A DNA stretch of 64,000 bases from Ramlibacter monticola (GTDB lineage: Bacteria; Pseudomonadota; Gammaproteobacteria; Burkholderiales; Burkholderiaceae_C): the NCBI RefSeq assembly GCF_016722785.1, contig NZ_JAEQNE010000004.1:273501-337500 (forward strand), written 5' to 3'. Made by a program: the position numbers and the translations under genes. Positions 36,325 to 44,851 of this stretch are shown piece by piece; positions within the stretch are counted from its first letter, which is position 1; each line of letters begins with the position of its first letter. The notes below the pieces were generated by a model that was not told where the DNA came from, ran no database searches, and worked only from the letters and a program-made list of their open reading frames with translations.

Positions 36325-36639
36325 ATGGCACGCGCCGCCCACCTCACCTATCCCGCCCCCGTCCTCGCCGGCACCCGCCCCGCCCGCGCCAACCACACGA
36401 TCAGCCGGGCCACCGCCCTCGGGGCTTGCCTGTTCCTGCTGTCGGCAATCGGTTCCGTCCTCGTGCGCGCCGCTGGCCGCGCGCAACTGGCCTGTGCCGG
36501 CTGGGCGGAAAGGCGCCGCGAGCGCGAGGAAGACCGCAAGCTGTGGGAACTGGCGCTGAGCGATTCGCGCGTGATGGCGGATCTCGTGGCCCTGAGCCAG
36601 CAGACGTCGGGTGAAACCGCACGCATCTTCCTGCGGTGA
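36325..36639 (+). CDS. Small membrane-anchored protein
   Basis: A 104-residue protein with one likely transmembrane helix (about 31-49, ALGACLFLLSAIGSVLVRAA) followed by a charged helical segment (ERRREREEDRKLWELAL). AAGGAG precedes the ATG. Its stop overlaps the GTG of a 54-residue reading frame, suggesting a two-gene unit. The function is not recognised. Confidence 0.55.
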   Translation: MARAAHLTYPAPVLAGTRPARANHTISRATALGACLFLLSAIGSVLVRAAGRAQLACAGWAERRREREEDRKLWELALSDSRVMADLVALSQQTSGETARIFLR

Positions 36640-36800
36640 TCCCCTTACCCGCCCGCGTCCACAGCTACCTCGTTGGCCTGATCGGGCGGGCGGTCAAGCT
36701 CTTGCCGGCGTCGCTGCGCGGCGCACTGGACGCCTGGTCGCGCCGGGTGGCGCACGAGCGCGCCCTGCGCCGGCAGAACGGCCCGCGCAAGAAGCGCTGA
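36636..36800 (+). CDS. Small basic protein (54 residues) coupled to the previous gene
   Basis: GTG at 36636 overlaps the TGA of the preceding gene as GTGA. The product contains YLVGLIGRAVKLLPASLRG, a likely amphipathic helix, and ends in a very basic tail (RRQNGPRKKR). The overlap and the continuous sensible composition argue for a real gene, but there is no family match from memory. Confidence 0.45.
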   Translation: MIPLPARVHSYLVGLIGRAVKLLPASLRGALDAWSRRVAHERALRRQNGPRKKR

Positions 36801-36812
36801 AGCGCTCCGGCC

Positions 36813-36842
36813 AAAAAAAAAGCGGCCGCTCGCGCGGCCGCT
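36813..36842 (-). terminator. Rho-independent terminator reading on the minus strand
   Basis: AGCGGCCGC (36821-36829) and GCGGCCGCT (36834-36842) form a perfect 9-bp stem with a 4-base loop. On the minus strand it is followed by nine T. No minus-strand gene is apparent upstream of it (to its right), so the transcript it ends is unidentified. Confidence 0.65.
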
Positions 36843-36991
36843 GGATGCCCTCAGATGGAGGAGGAGGAAGAGGGATCGAAGGGATCTGAGGGGTGAAGTG
36901 ATGGTGCATTCGCGGCCGCGCGATGCCTAGGCCCGAAGGTGCCGTTCGCGCGCTACCCAGGTATCGAGTTGGCCCGGATGGCCGCAGCACA

Positions 36992-38212
36992 ATGGCGGCC
37001 ACGATGGACACGCTCTTCATAAACCAAAACGCCGGTCGCAGCACGTACCCTGGGGAGCTCTCGCGCATCCTGTCCATTGAAGGCGCGCGCGAATGCCGCC
37101 GCTGGCTCTGCGGTTGGGAACTGCTGTCCCCGCGGCCGACGCCGCTGCGCACGCTGCCGGGGCTGGCGGCACGGCTCGGGCTGGCGCAGGTCTGCATCAA
37201 GGACGAATCGGAGCGCTCGCCCCTGGGCAGCTTCAAGGCGCTCGGTGCGCCGGCTGCCCTGCTGAGGCTGGTGCTCGAACGGCTGCCCGAAGCTCGCGCG
37301 CGACCCGAAGACGTGCTGGCGGGGCGCTTTGCCCGTCCGCTGGCCGACCTGGTCGTGACCAGTGCAACCGACGGTAACCACGGGCGCGCCCTGGCGGCGG
37401 CGGCCCGCAGTGCCGGCTGCCGCTGCGTGATCGTGCTGCATGCGCACGTGAGCCCGGAGCGCGAAGAAGCCATCGCCGCCTACGGCGCGCGCATCGTCCG
37501 CATCACCGGCGACTACGACGCATCGGTGCGCGAAGCCGACCGGCTCGCGCGCGAGAACGGCTGGCAGGTCGTCTCCGACACCTCGTACCCGGGCTACGAG
37601 GCGATCCCGCGCGACGTGATGCAGGGCTATGCCGTGATCGCGGACGAACTGCGCGGGCAGCACGAGGGCGAACCGTTCACGCACGTCTTCCTGCAGGGCG
37701 GCGTCGGCGGGCTCGCGGCCGGCATGGCCAGCTATCTGTGGGAGCAGTGGGGCGCGAGCCGTCCGCGCTTGATCGTGGTGGAGCCGCGGCAGGCCGACTG
37801 CCTGCTGCAAAGCGCGCGCGCCGGGGCGCCGGCCCGGGCCAGCGGCAGCGTCGATTCGGTGATGGCGGGTCTCGCCTGCGGCGAAACGTCCCCGTTGGCG
37901 TGGCGCTTCCTGCAGCCGTGCGTCGATGCCTTCATGACGGTCTCCGACGCGCAGGCCGTGGAGGCGATGCGCCACCTGGCCGAGGGCCGGCACGGCGACG
38001 TGCCCATCCTGGCAGGGGAGTCCGGCGCGGCCGGCCTGGCAGCGCTCCTTGCCCTGCACGGCGCGCCCGGGTGGGAAGCGCTCGCCCTCGATGCGCGTTC
38101 GCGCGTGCTGCTGCTGAACACGGAAGGTGCGACGGCGCCGACGCTCTACGCGTCCCTCGCCGGAAGCGATCCGTCCGACGTGCTGCGCCGCCAGGCCGCC
38201 TGGAACCGCTGA
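36992..38212 (+). CDS. dpaL: Diaminopropionate ammonia-lyase
   Basis: A 406-residue fold-type II PLP enzyme of the YgeX/DpaL family; E. coli DpaL is similar in length. The PLP lysine is in LGSFKALGAP, and the substrate/PLP loop is ATDGNHGRALA. The Gly-rich phosphate loop is LQGGVGGLAAG. It deaminates 2,3-diaminopropionate (D or L) to pyruvate and ammonia. ATG 36992 is chosen because it gives the family length; no clear ribosome binding site is present before it or ATG 37004. The next gene encodes an unrelated lipoprotein. Confidence 0.85.
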   Translation: MAATMDTLFINQNAGRSTYPGELSRILSIEGARECRRWLCGWELLSPRPTPLRTLPGLAARLGLAQVCIKDESERSPLGSFKALGAPAALLRLVLERLPEARARPEDVLAGRFARPLADLVVTSATDGNHGRALAAAARSAGCRCVIVLHAHVSPEREEAIAAYGARIVRITGDYDASVREADRLARENGWQVVSDTSYPGYEAIPRDVMQGYAVIADELRGQHEGEPFTHVFLQGGVGGLAAGMASYLWEQWGASRPRLIVVEPRQADCLLQSARAGAPARASGSVDSVMAGLACGETSPLAWRFLQPCVDAFMTVSDAQAVEAMRHLAEGRHGDVPILAGESGAAGLAALLALHGAPGWEALALDARSRVLLLNTEGATAPTLYASLAGSDPSDVLRRQAAWNR

Positions 38213-38274
38213 GCCAGGGACTTGTCCCAGGCGTCCAACCGGCGCAGCATGGACCCCGCACAAGGGAATGCGAC

Positions 38275-38853
38275 ATGACTGGGCTCATCTCCGGACTGCT
38301 GCGAAGCGCCTGCGCCGCGGGCCTGCTGGCCGGCTGCGGCGGCGGCGCGGACGGGCCCGCGCTACCGCAGGCGGCGAGGCCCTGCGGCGCCGACGCCTGC
38401 GTGAGCACCGTGGCCGGCTCGGGCGAATTCGGCACGCTCGACGGCCCGGCCACGACGGCGCAGTTCTTCATGCCCCATGCAGTCGCCGTGGACGACTCCC
38501 TGCAGCTGCACGTGGCGGACTACGGTGGCAGCAACCAGACCCGGCTGGTCGCCGGCGGGCTCGTGTTCACGCTGGCCGAGGATCCGATCGACTTCCCGCA
38601 TCCGGGCGACGTGGCCACCGACGCGGCCGGCAACAGCTACCTTGCCGACCTGTACGGCCACCGGATCCTCAAGCGCACGCCCGAAGGAAAGACCTCCGTG
38701 CTGGCCGGCACGGGCCAGTCGGGCGACCAGGATGGCGACGGCGCATCCGCCAGCTTCAGCCTGCCGGCGGGACTCGCAATGGATGCGCTCGGCGCGCTCT
38801 ACGTCGCCGACATGGGCAACCGGAAGATCCGCAGGATCACCTTGCCGCGTTGA
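38275..38853 (+). CDS. NHL-repeat lipoprotein
   Basis: A 192-residue protein with a lipoprotein signal and lipobox LAGC (about residues 18-21) followed by a Gly stretch. At least three NHL-type beta-propeller repeats follow (SGEFGTLDGPATTAQFFMPH, PGDVATDAAGNSYLADLYGH, LPAGLAMDALGALYVADMGN). This is short for a full propeller, so it may pair with itself or be a fragment of a longer ancestor. The function is unknown. Confidence 0.75.
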   Translation: MTGLISGLLRSACAAGLLAGCGGGADGPALPQAARPCGADACVSTVAGSGEFGTLDGPATTAQFFMPHAVAVDDSLQLHVADYGGSNQTRLVAGGLVFTLAEDPIDFPHPGDVATDAAGNSYLADLYGHRILKRTPEGKTSVLAGTGQSGDQDGDGASASFSLPAGLAMDALGALYVADMGNRKIRRITLPR

Positions 38854-38896
38854 AGCAGCCCAGGGCCGCGCAGCCGGCCGCTAAGATCGTCCGGAC

Positions 38897-40081
38897 ATGC
38901 CCTCTCCCCCGGACCTCGGCCCCCATCTCGGCAAGCTCATCCAGTTGCGGCGCGACCTGCACGCGCATCCCGAACTGAAATTCGAGGAGACCCGCACGGC
39001 CGACCAGGTGGCGGCCTGGCTGCAGGCGCTCGGGCTGCCGCTGCATCGCGGCATGGGCGGCACCGGCGTGGTGGCCACCCTGCGAGGCACGGGCCCCGAC
39101 GCGGCGGACCCCGCGCGCGCCATCGGCCTGCGGGCCGACATGGACGCGCTGCCCGTGCAGGAAGCGAATGCCTTCGCGCACGCGAGCGTGCACCGCGGCC
39201 GCATGCACGCGTGCGGACACGACGGCCACACGGCCATGCTGCTGGGTGGGGCGACGCTGCTCGCGCAGCGGCCGGACTTCAACGGGACGGTGCACTTCAT
39301 CTTCCAGCCGGGCGAGGAGGGTGGGGCGGGTGCGCGCCGCATGATGGACGACGGCCTGTTCGAGCGCTTTCCGGTGCAGGCCGTGTACGCCCTGCACAAC
39401 TGGCCCGGGCTGCCAGCAGGCCAGATGGGCGTGCGGGTGGGCCCCATCATGGCCTCGGCCAACCGCTTCGAGGTGCGCATCCGCGGCAAGGGCGGGCATG
39501 CGGCCCAGCCCCACACGACGGTGGACCCGATCCCCATCGCCTGCGCCATCGTGGGCCAGTTGCAGACGCTCGTCTCGCGGGCCGTCGATCCCTTGGACAG
39601 CGCGGTGCTCACGGTCGCGAAGATCGAAGCCGGCACCGTGGAGAACATCATCCCCGAAGAGGCCGTCATCTACGGCACCTGCCGCATGCTGGGCCGTGCG
39701 ACGCTGGACCTGCTGGTGGAGGGCCTGGAGCGCATCAGCACGCACGTGGCGCAGGCGCACCGGGCGAGCGCGGAGGTGCTGATCAAGCCGGGCTACCCGA
39801 CGACCGTCAACCATCCCCGCGAGGCGCGCTTCATGGCGCGCGTGATGGCGGCGGTGGCGGGCGAAGGCCAGGCGCACGCCGATGTGCCGCCGGCGATGAC
39901 GGCGGAGGACTTCGGCTTCATGCTGGAACGGGTGCCGGGCGCCTACGGTTTCATCGGCAACACCCCCGCGGGCCAGCCGGGGATCAACCTGCACCATCCC
40001 GCCTACGACTTCAACGACGACATCCTCGGCTTCGGCGCGAGGTTCTGGGACCGGCTGGTGCGCGAGTGGTTCGCGGCGTGA
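38897..40081 (+). CDS. M20 family amidohydrolase (hippurate hydrolase-like)
   Basis: A 394-residue cytoplasmic metallopeptidase-type amidohydrolase. The metal-binding motif HACGHDGHTAMLLG (about residues 103-116), the general-base region FQPGEEGGAGARRM and the late His in NLHHPAYDFNDD are all present. Members cleave N-acyl amino acids such as hippurate. A -10-like TAAGAT 9 bp before the ATG and no ribosome binding site suggest a leaderless transcript. If it acts on hippurate it would release benzoate, which fits the benzoyl-CoA reductase cluster 5 kb away, but this link is inference. Confidence 0.88.
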   Translation: MPSPPDLGPHLGKLIQLRRDLHAHPELKFEETRTADQVAAWLQALGLPLHRGMGGTGVVATLRGTGPDAADPARAIGLRADMDALPVQEANAFAHASVHRGRMHACGHDGHTAMLLGGATLLAQRPDFNGTVHFIFQPGEEGGAGARRMMDDGLFERFPVQAVYALHNWPGLPAGQMGVRVGPIMASANRFEVRIRGKGGHAAQPHTTVDPIPIACAIVGQLQTLVSRAVDPLDSAVLTVAKIEAGTVENIIPEEAVIYGTCRMLGRATLDLLVEGLERISTHVAQAHRASAEVLIKPGYPTTVNHPREARFMARVMAAVAGEGQAHADVPPAMTAEDFGFMLERVPGAYGFIGNTPAGQPGINLHHPAYDFNDDILGFGARFWDRLVREWFAA

Positions 40082-40103
40082 AGCGGGGTCCCGCGGAGCG
40101 CGC

Positions 40104-40325
40104 TCAGCGGCCCAGAGAGTGCTCGCACTCGTGCGGCATCGCGTCGAATCTCGCGCAGCTGCTCAGGGTGGCCGGGTCCCGCGCCGCTCGCATGGAAGGC
40201 GATGCGGTTCCGCGCACGCTGGTGGACTCCGGCTTCGAGATGGGGCCACCGCCCTCGGTCGCGCACCCGCAGAGTGCGAGCACTGCAACAGCCAGGGGAA
40301 CTCCGAATCTCCGTGCGAGGCGCAT
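40104..40325 (-). CDS. Small lipoprotein
   Basis: A 73-residue protein with a signal peptide and lipobox LCGC (MRLARRFGVPLAVAVLALCG, then C). The mature part has two further Cys residues near the end (SSCARFDAMPHECEHSLG). GGAGGT precedes ATG 40325; a longer in-frame start at 40382 lacks one. The function is unknown. Confidence 0.6.
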   Translation of the reverse strand: MRLARRFGVPLAVAVLALCGCATEGGGPISKPESTSVRGTASPSMRAARDPATLSSCARFDAMPHECEHSLGR

Positions 40326-40440
40326 CACAGACCTCCGTTCCCCGACAGCAGGGATGACGAAAGAATACGGGGTGCCCCGCAAGGGTCAAGTGGACTCTTG
40401 GGCCTAGAAGGCCCGATGGACGGCCCGGCCCGGGTGTTCT

Positions 40441-41274
40441 TCACCGGCTCCCAGGCACGCCCTTGCCGCCGAGGCGGCGGGTGATCGCGGCCGTCGCCTC
40501 GCGCAGGGCCCGCGCTCCGGCGCCGTTCCAGTCTCCCTGCAGGCGATCCTCGTGGTCCAGCGCCGTGAGCACCACCGCGCAGTGGCCCTCGTGGTCGAAG
40601 GCGGCGGCGCTGAAGGCATTCACGCCCGGGATGGGCCGGCCCACCGCACGCGCCACGCCGTGGTGCCGCACCTCGGCGATCACTTCGTCGAGCTCCTTGC
40701 GCCAGTTCTTCGCGCCGGCCGCGCTCCCCCCGACTTCCTGCCCCGGCGCCAGCGTGATCGCGCGTTCCAGCTGTTCGACCGGCAGGGCGGCCGCGAAGGC
40801 GCGCCCGGTGGCCGTGCCCAGCACCGACATCACGCTGCCGAGTCGCAGGACGACGTGCAGCGGCTGCTGCGCCTCGAACAAGCGGACGATGGTCGGACCG
40901 AAGTTCCCCCACACCGCGATCGCCACGGCATGGCCGGTGCTCCGGGCGAGCTCCTGCGCCACGGGCACGGCGGCCTTGAGCGGGTCGAGCTGGTGCAGGC
41001 ACGCGAGGCCGATCTGCAGCGCCGAGGCGCCGAGCGCGTAGTAGCCGCTGCCGGGCTCCTGTTCCACCAAGCCCAGGCGCTGGAAGCTCACGAGATAGGG
41101 ATGGGCCCGCGACGGCACGAGGCCGGCGCGCGCGGCCAGCTCCTTCAGGGGCAGCGGCCCCGGGCTTTCGGCCAGCGCGAGCAGCAGGCGGCCGCCCACT
41201 TCGATCGATTGCACCGCACGGCGGCTGTCTTCGCCTTCTTCGTTGGCGGGCTGGTTCCTGGCAGGTAAGGGCAT
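40441..41274 (-). CDS. IclR family transcriptional regulator
   Basis: A 277-residue regulator. The N-terminal winged helix (about 20-80, with LPLKELAARAGLVPSRAHPY) is followed by an IclR effector-binding domain (100-265, with GRAFAAALP and GVNAFSAAAFDHEG). It diverges from the MBL-Bug-fumarylacetoacetase operon across 102 bp that contain three overlapping or adjacent palindromes. Control of that operon by an aromatic-derived effector is likely. AGGGA lies unusually close to the ATG. Confidence 0.9.
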   Translation of the reverse strand: MPLPARNQPANEEGEDSRRAVQSIEVGGRLLLALAESPGPLPLKELAARAGLVPSRAHPYLVSFQRLGLVEQEPGSGYYALGASALQIGLACLHQLDPLKAAVPVAQELARSTGHAVAIAVWGNFGPTIVRLFEAQQPLHVVLRLGSVMSVLGTATGRAFAAALPVEQLERAITLAPGQEVGGSAAGAKNWRKELDEVIAEVRHHGVARAVGRPIPGVNAFSAAAFDHEGHCAVVLTALDHEDRLQGDWNGAGARALREATAAITRRLGGKGVPGSR

Positions 41275-41293
41275 GTCCCTATTTTGTTCATTG

Positions 41294-41359
41294 CAAACGC
41301 GTTTGACAACCATGGTCCGCGCGGCATAATCCTGCAAACGGATTTGCAATCCGCAAATC
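41294..41359. promoter_or_regulatory. Cluster of palindromes, candidate IclR operators
   Basis: CAAACG/CGTTTG (41294-41305) is a perfect 12-bp palindrome. TGCAAA/TTTGCA (41333-41338 and 41343-41348) has a 4-bp spacer. GATTTGC/GCAAATC (41341-41347 and 41353-41359) has a 5-bp spacer. All share the core GCAAA and lie between iclR and the MBL gene start at 41377. Confidence 0.6.
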
Positions 41360-41376
41360 AGGACCACCGACCGAAC

Positions 41377-42333
41377 ATGAGCACCAAAGCCTTTGCCTCC
41401 CACGCCGACCTCGAAGAGAAGAAGGTCAGCTTCGTCCAGCTGTCCCCGAACGCCTATGCGTACACCGCGGAGGGCGACCCCAACACCGGCGTGATCGTCG
41501 GCGACGACGCGGTGATGGTGATCGACACCCAGGCCACGCCGGTGATGGCGCAGGACGTGGTGCGCCGCATCCGCGAAGTGACGGACAAGCCGATCAAGTA
41601 CGTGGTGATGAGCCACTACCACGCGGTGCGTGTGCTCGGGGCCTCCGGCTACCAGCCCGAGCACATCATCGCCAGCCGCGACACCTACGACCTGATCGTC
41701 GAGCGCGGCGAGCAGGACAAGGCCAGCGAGATCGGCCGCTTCCCCCGCCTGTTCCGCGCCGTCGAATCGGTGCCGCCGGGCCTGACCTGGCCCACCATGA
41801 CCTTCGAGGGCCGCATGTCCGTCTGGCTGGGCGACCTCGAAGTCCAGCTGCTGCAGCTCGGTCGCGGCCACACCAAGGGCGACACGGTGGCCTGGCTGCC
41901 GGAGCAGCGCATCCTGTTCTCGGGCGACCTGGTGGAATTCGACGCCACGCCCTATGCCGGCGACGCCTACTTCAAGGACTGGCCGCAGACGCTGGACAAC
42001 ATCGCGAAGCTGGAGCCGGTGGCGCTGGTGCCCGGGCGCGGCGCCGCGCTGACCACGCCGAACCAGGTGCGCGAGGGCCTCGCCGGCACGCGCGCCTTCA
42101 TCAGCGATGTCTACGCCGCCGTGCAGGCGGGCGTGAAAGCCGGCAAGGACCTCAACGCGGTCTACCGCGACGTCTACGCGAAGCTCAAGCCCAGGTACGG
42201 CCACTGGGTGATCTTCGACCACTGCATGCCCTTCGACGTGACCCGCTGCTACGACGAGGCCACGCAGTACCCCGACCCGCGCATCTGGACCGCCGAGCGC
42301 GATCAGCAGATGTGGGCCGCGCTCGAGGGCTGA
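41377..42333 (+). CDS. MBL-fold hydrolase-like protein with atypical metal motif
   Basis: A 318-residue metallo-beta-lactamase fold protein. The canonical HxHxDH motif is replaced by HYHAVR (MSHYHAVRVLG, about residues 76-86). Later ligands are partly visible (LGRGHTKGDT, FSGDLVEFDA). Loss of Asp and the third His suggests one metal or a changed reaction. The gene leads an operon with a Bug-type binding protein and fumarylacetoacetase, controlled by the divergent IclR, so a role in handling an aromatic breakdown intermediate is inferred. This variant motif appears to be a subfamily feature rather than damage. Confidence 0.8.
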   Translation: MSTKAFASHADLEEKKVSFVQLSPNAYAYTAEGDPNTGVIVGDDAVMVIDTQATPVMAQDVVRRIREVTDKPIKYVVMSHYHAVRVLGASGYQPEHIIASRDTYDLIVERGEQDKASEIGRFPRLFRAVESVPPGLTWPTMTFEGRMSVWLGDLEVQLLQLGRGHTKGDTVAWLPEQRILFSGDLVEFDATPYAGDAYFKDWPQTLDNIAKLEPVALVPGRGAALTTPNQVREGLAGTRAFISDVYAAVQAGVKAGKDLNAVYRDVYAKLKPRYGHWVIFDHCMPFDVTRCYDEATQYPDPRIWTAERDQQMWAALEG

Positions 42334-42380
42334 AGCCCCGTCCCGCGCACCTTTCACACTACCCGTTGGAGACAGAGATC

Positions 42381-43355
42381 GTGAACCTGAAGAACCTTTC
42401 CCGTCGCACCCTCCTGGCAGTGGCCGCGGCGGCCGCCGCGCTGCCCGCTTCCCTGCTGGCTCAGGACGCCCGCCCCATCGAGTGGGTGGTCGGTTATGCC
42501 GCCGGTGGCGGCTCCGACGCGGTGGCCCGTACGGTGGCGGAAGCGATGGGCAAGGCCCTGGGCCAGCCGATCGTGATCAACAACAAGCCGGGCGCGGCGA
42601 CCAACATCGCGGCGGCCTACGTGGCCAATTCGAAGGACACGGGCCACATGCTGTTCACCGCGGACTTCGCGACGCTGGCCGCCAATCCCTGGCTGTTCCC
42701 CAAGCTGCCGTACAACGCAGAGAAGGACTTCATCCCGGTCGGCATGCTGGCGCGCTTCCCGCTGCTGTTGGTCGTGTCGCCCAACGTGCCGGCGAAGAAC
42801 TTCAAGGAATTCCTCGCCTGGGCGAAGACGCAGCCGACGGTCAACTACGCCTCGGCCGGCGTCGGCAGCCCGCACCACCTGGCGACCGAACTGTTTCGCG
42901 AGCGCACCGGCCTGAAGCTGCAGCACGTGGCCTACCGCGGCGCCGCGCCGGCGGTGCAGGACCTGATGGGCGGCCAGGTCCCCTTCGGCCTGATCGACAC
43001 GGCCAGCGTGCAGCAGTACGTCGCCGCCGGCAAGCTGCGCGCCCTGGGCGTGGCCAGCCCGGCGCGCCTCGCGACGATGCCCGAGATCCCGACGCTCGCC
43101 GAGCAGGGCCTGGCCGACTTCAGCGCCTACGCCTGGCAGGGGCTGGTGGTGCCGGCCGGCACGCCCGCCGAAACCGTGGCGAAGTACAGCAAGGCGCTGC
43201 AGGCCGCGCTCGATTCGACGCCGGTGAAGGCGCGCTTCCAGACGCTGGGCCTCGAAGCCCTGCCCGGCACGCCGCAGCAGATGGCGACGTACACGCGCCA
43301 GGAGCGCGATCGCTGGGGCAAGCTGGTGCAGTCGGCCGGCATCAAGCTGGATTGA
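42381..43355 (+). CDS. Bug-family (TctC-type) periplasmic solute-binding protein
   Basis: A 324-residue protein with a Tat-like or Sec signal peptide (RRTLLAVAAAAAALPASLLA) and the Bug fold: YAAGGGSDAVARTVAEAMG, NKPGAATNIAAAYVA, YASAGVGSPHHLA. Such proteins bind small carboxylates. The start is GTG 42381 with GGAGA upstream. No TctA/TctB membrane partners are nearby, which is usual for the expanded Bug set in Burkholderiales. Its place between the MBL and fumarylacetoacetase genes suggests an aromatic acid or related carboxylate as ligand. Confidence 0.92.
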   Translation: MNLKNLSRRTLLAVAAAAAALPASLLAQDARPIEWVVGYAAGGGSDAVARTVAEAMGKALGQPIVINNKPGAATNIAAAYVANSKDTGHMLFTADFATLAANPWLFPKLPYNAEKDFIPVGMLARFPLLLVVSPNVPAKNFKEFLAWAKTQPTVNYASAGVGSPHHLATELFRERTGLKLQHVAYRGAAPAVQDLMGGQVPFGLIDTASVQQYVAAGKLRALGVASPARLATMPEIPTLAEQGLADFSAYAWQGLVVPAGTPAETVAKYSKALQAALDSTPVKARFQTLGLEALPGTPQQMATYTRQERDRWGKLVQSAGIKLD

Positions 43356-43357
43356 GC

Positions 43358-44680
43358 ATGCGCATCGACGCCACGCACGATCCTGCGCTGCGCAGCTGGG
43401 TGGCTTCGGCCAACGACCCGGCCGGCGACTTCCCGATCCAGAACCTGCCCTTCGGCCGCTTCCGCCGCGCCGGCTCCAACGAGCCGTGGCGCATCGGCGT
43501 GGCGATCGGCGACCAGGTGCTGGACCTGCACGCGGCGCGCGCGCACGCCACATGGCCGGCGGAACTCGCACCCACGCTGGACGCCCTCGCGGCCGGCGAC
43601 CTCAACGCGCTGATGGCCGCCGGCGCCGTGCCGCGGCGGGCGCTGCGCGCGGCGCTGTCGCAGGCGCTGGCCGAAGGCAGCGCGCAGCAGGGCGCGCTGG
43701 CGCGCTGCCTCGTGCCGCAGTCCGCGATCGAGCTGACCGTGCCCTGTGCGATCGGCGACTACACCGACTTCTACACGGGCATCCACCACGCGACCTCGGT
43801 CGGGCGCCTGTTCCGCCCCGACAACCCGCTGCTGCCCAATTACGAGTGGGTTCCGATCGGCTACCACGGCCGCAGTTCGTCCATCGTGGCGAGCGGCGCG
43901 CCGGTGCGCCGTCCCCTCGGGCAGACCCGGGCGGCCGACGCGCAGCGGCCCACGTTCGCGCCGTGCCAGCGGCTGGACTACGAGGTGGAACTGGGCTTCC
44001 TGGTGGGCCCCGGCAATGCGCTCGGCGAGCCCGTCGGGATCGAGGCGGCCGAGGACCATCTGTTCGGCGTGACGTTGTTCAACGACTGGTCTGCGCGCGA
44101 CGTGCAGGCCTGGGAATACCAGCCGCTCGGCCCTTTCCTGTCGAAGAATTTCGCCAGCACGATCTCGCCCTGGGTGGTGACGATGGAGGCGCTCGCGCCC
44201 TTCCGCGCGCCGCTGCAGCGGCCGGCCGGTTCGGCGCAGCCCCTGCCTTACCTCGATTCGCAGGCGACGCGCGAGCAGGGCTCGCTGGCGGTGCGGCTGG
44301 AAGCCTGGCTGCAGACCGGCGCCATGCGCGCCGCCGGCGAGGCGCCCGTGCGCCTGTCGCAGGCGCGCGCGGACGAGGCGGCGTTCTGGACGCCGGCGCA
44401 GCTGGTGGCGCACCACACCGTGGGCGGCTGCAACCTGCAGCCGGGCGACCTGTTCGGGTCGGGCACGCTGTCGGGCCCGGGGCCGGAACAGGCCGGCTCG
44501 CTGCTGGAGCTCTCGCGGGGTGGCAAGGAGCCGGTCCGGCTGCCGAACGGGGAAACGCGTTCGTTCCTGGCCGACGGCGACACGCTGATGCTGCGTGGCG
44601 TGTGCGAGCGCGACGGCTTCCGGCGCATCGGTTTCGGCGACTGCGCCGGGACCATCGTCGCGGCGCCGGCCACGGCCTGA
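43358..44680 (+). CDS. fahA: Fumarylacetoacetase
   Basis: A 440-residue enzyme with an N-terminal SH3-like domain (SWVASANDPAGDFPIQNLPF) and the FAH catalytic domain (DYTDFYTGIHHATSVGRLF, YEVELGFLVGPGN, NDWSARDVQAWEYQPLGPF). It hydrolyses the C-C bond of fumarylacetoacetate-type diketo acids, the last step of homogentisate breakdown. It follows the Bug gene by 2 bp. No homogentisate dioxygenase is visible in the window. A terminator follows. Confidence 0.93.
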   Translation: MRIDATHDPALRSWVASANDPAGDFPIQNLPFGRFRRAGSNEPWRIGVAIGDQVLDLHAARAHATWPAELAPTLDALAAGDLNALMAAGAVPRRALRAALSQALAEGSAQQGALARCLVPQSAIELTVPCAIGDYTDFYTGIHHATSVGRLFRPDNPLLPNYEWVPIGYHGRSSSIVASGAPVRRPLGQTRAADAQRPTFAPCQRLDYEVELGFLVGPGNALGEPVGIEAAEDHLFGVTLFNDWSARDVQAWEYQPLGPFLSKNFASTISPWVVTMEALAPFRAPLQRPAGSAQPLPYLDSQATREQGSLAVRLEAWLQTGAMRAAGEAPVRLSQARADEAAFWTPAQLVAHHTVGGCNLQPGDLFGSGTLSGPGPEQAGSLLELSRGGKEPVRLPNGETRSFLADGDTLMLRGVCERDGFRRIGFGDCAGTIVAAPATA

Positions 44681-44688
44681 GTTGGTAT

Positions 44689-44796
44689 TTCTCCTTCCCC
44701 TTCGGGGGAAGGTCGGGATGGGGGCGCCTGCGGGCGCCCTTGTCTTTTTGCGCCGCGGAGTGCCCCCACCCCAGCCCTCCGCCGGAGGGGGAGGGC
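44689..44796. repeat. Pair of inverted REP-like repeats
   Basis: A C/T-rich hairpin (CCTTCCCC…GGGGAAGG, 44693-44712, then a G-rich tail) is followed in inverted orientation by a similar unit (CCCCCACCCCAGCCCTCC, then GGAGGG, to about 44796). The paired arrangement around a terminator resembles a BIME-type intergenic repeat. Similar sequences are common in Comamonadaceae genomes. Only one copy is seen here. Confidence 0.55.
44722..44749 (+). terminator. Terminator after fumarylacetoacetase gene
   Basis: GGGCGCC (44722-44728), loop TGCG and GGCGCCC (44733-44739) form a stem, followed by TTGTCTTTTT. It starts 41 bp after the stop codon. Confidence 0.75.
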
Positions 44797-44851
44797 GCAA
44801 GAGGGACATGTGGCGCACGGGGCGCTTCAAAGGTTCATCCCGTCTACATCT

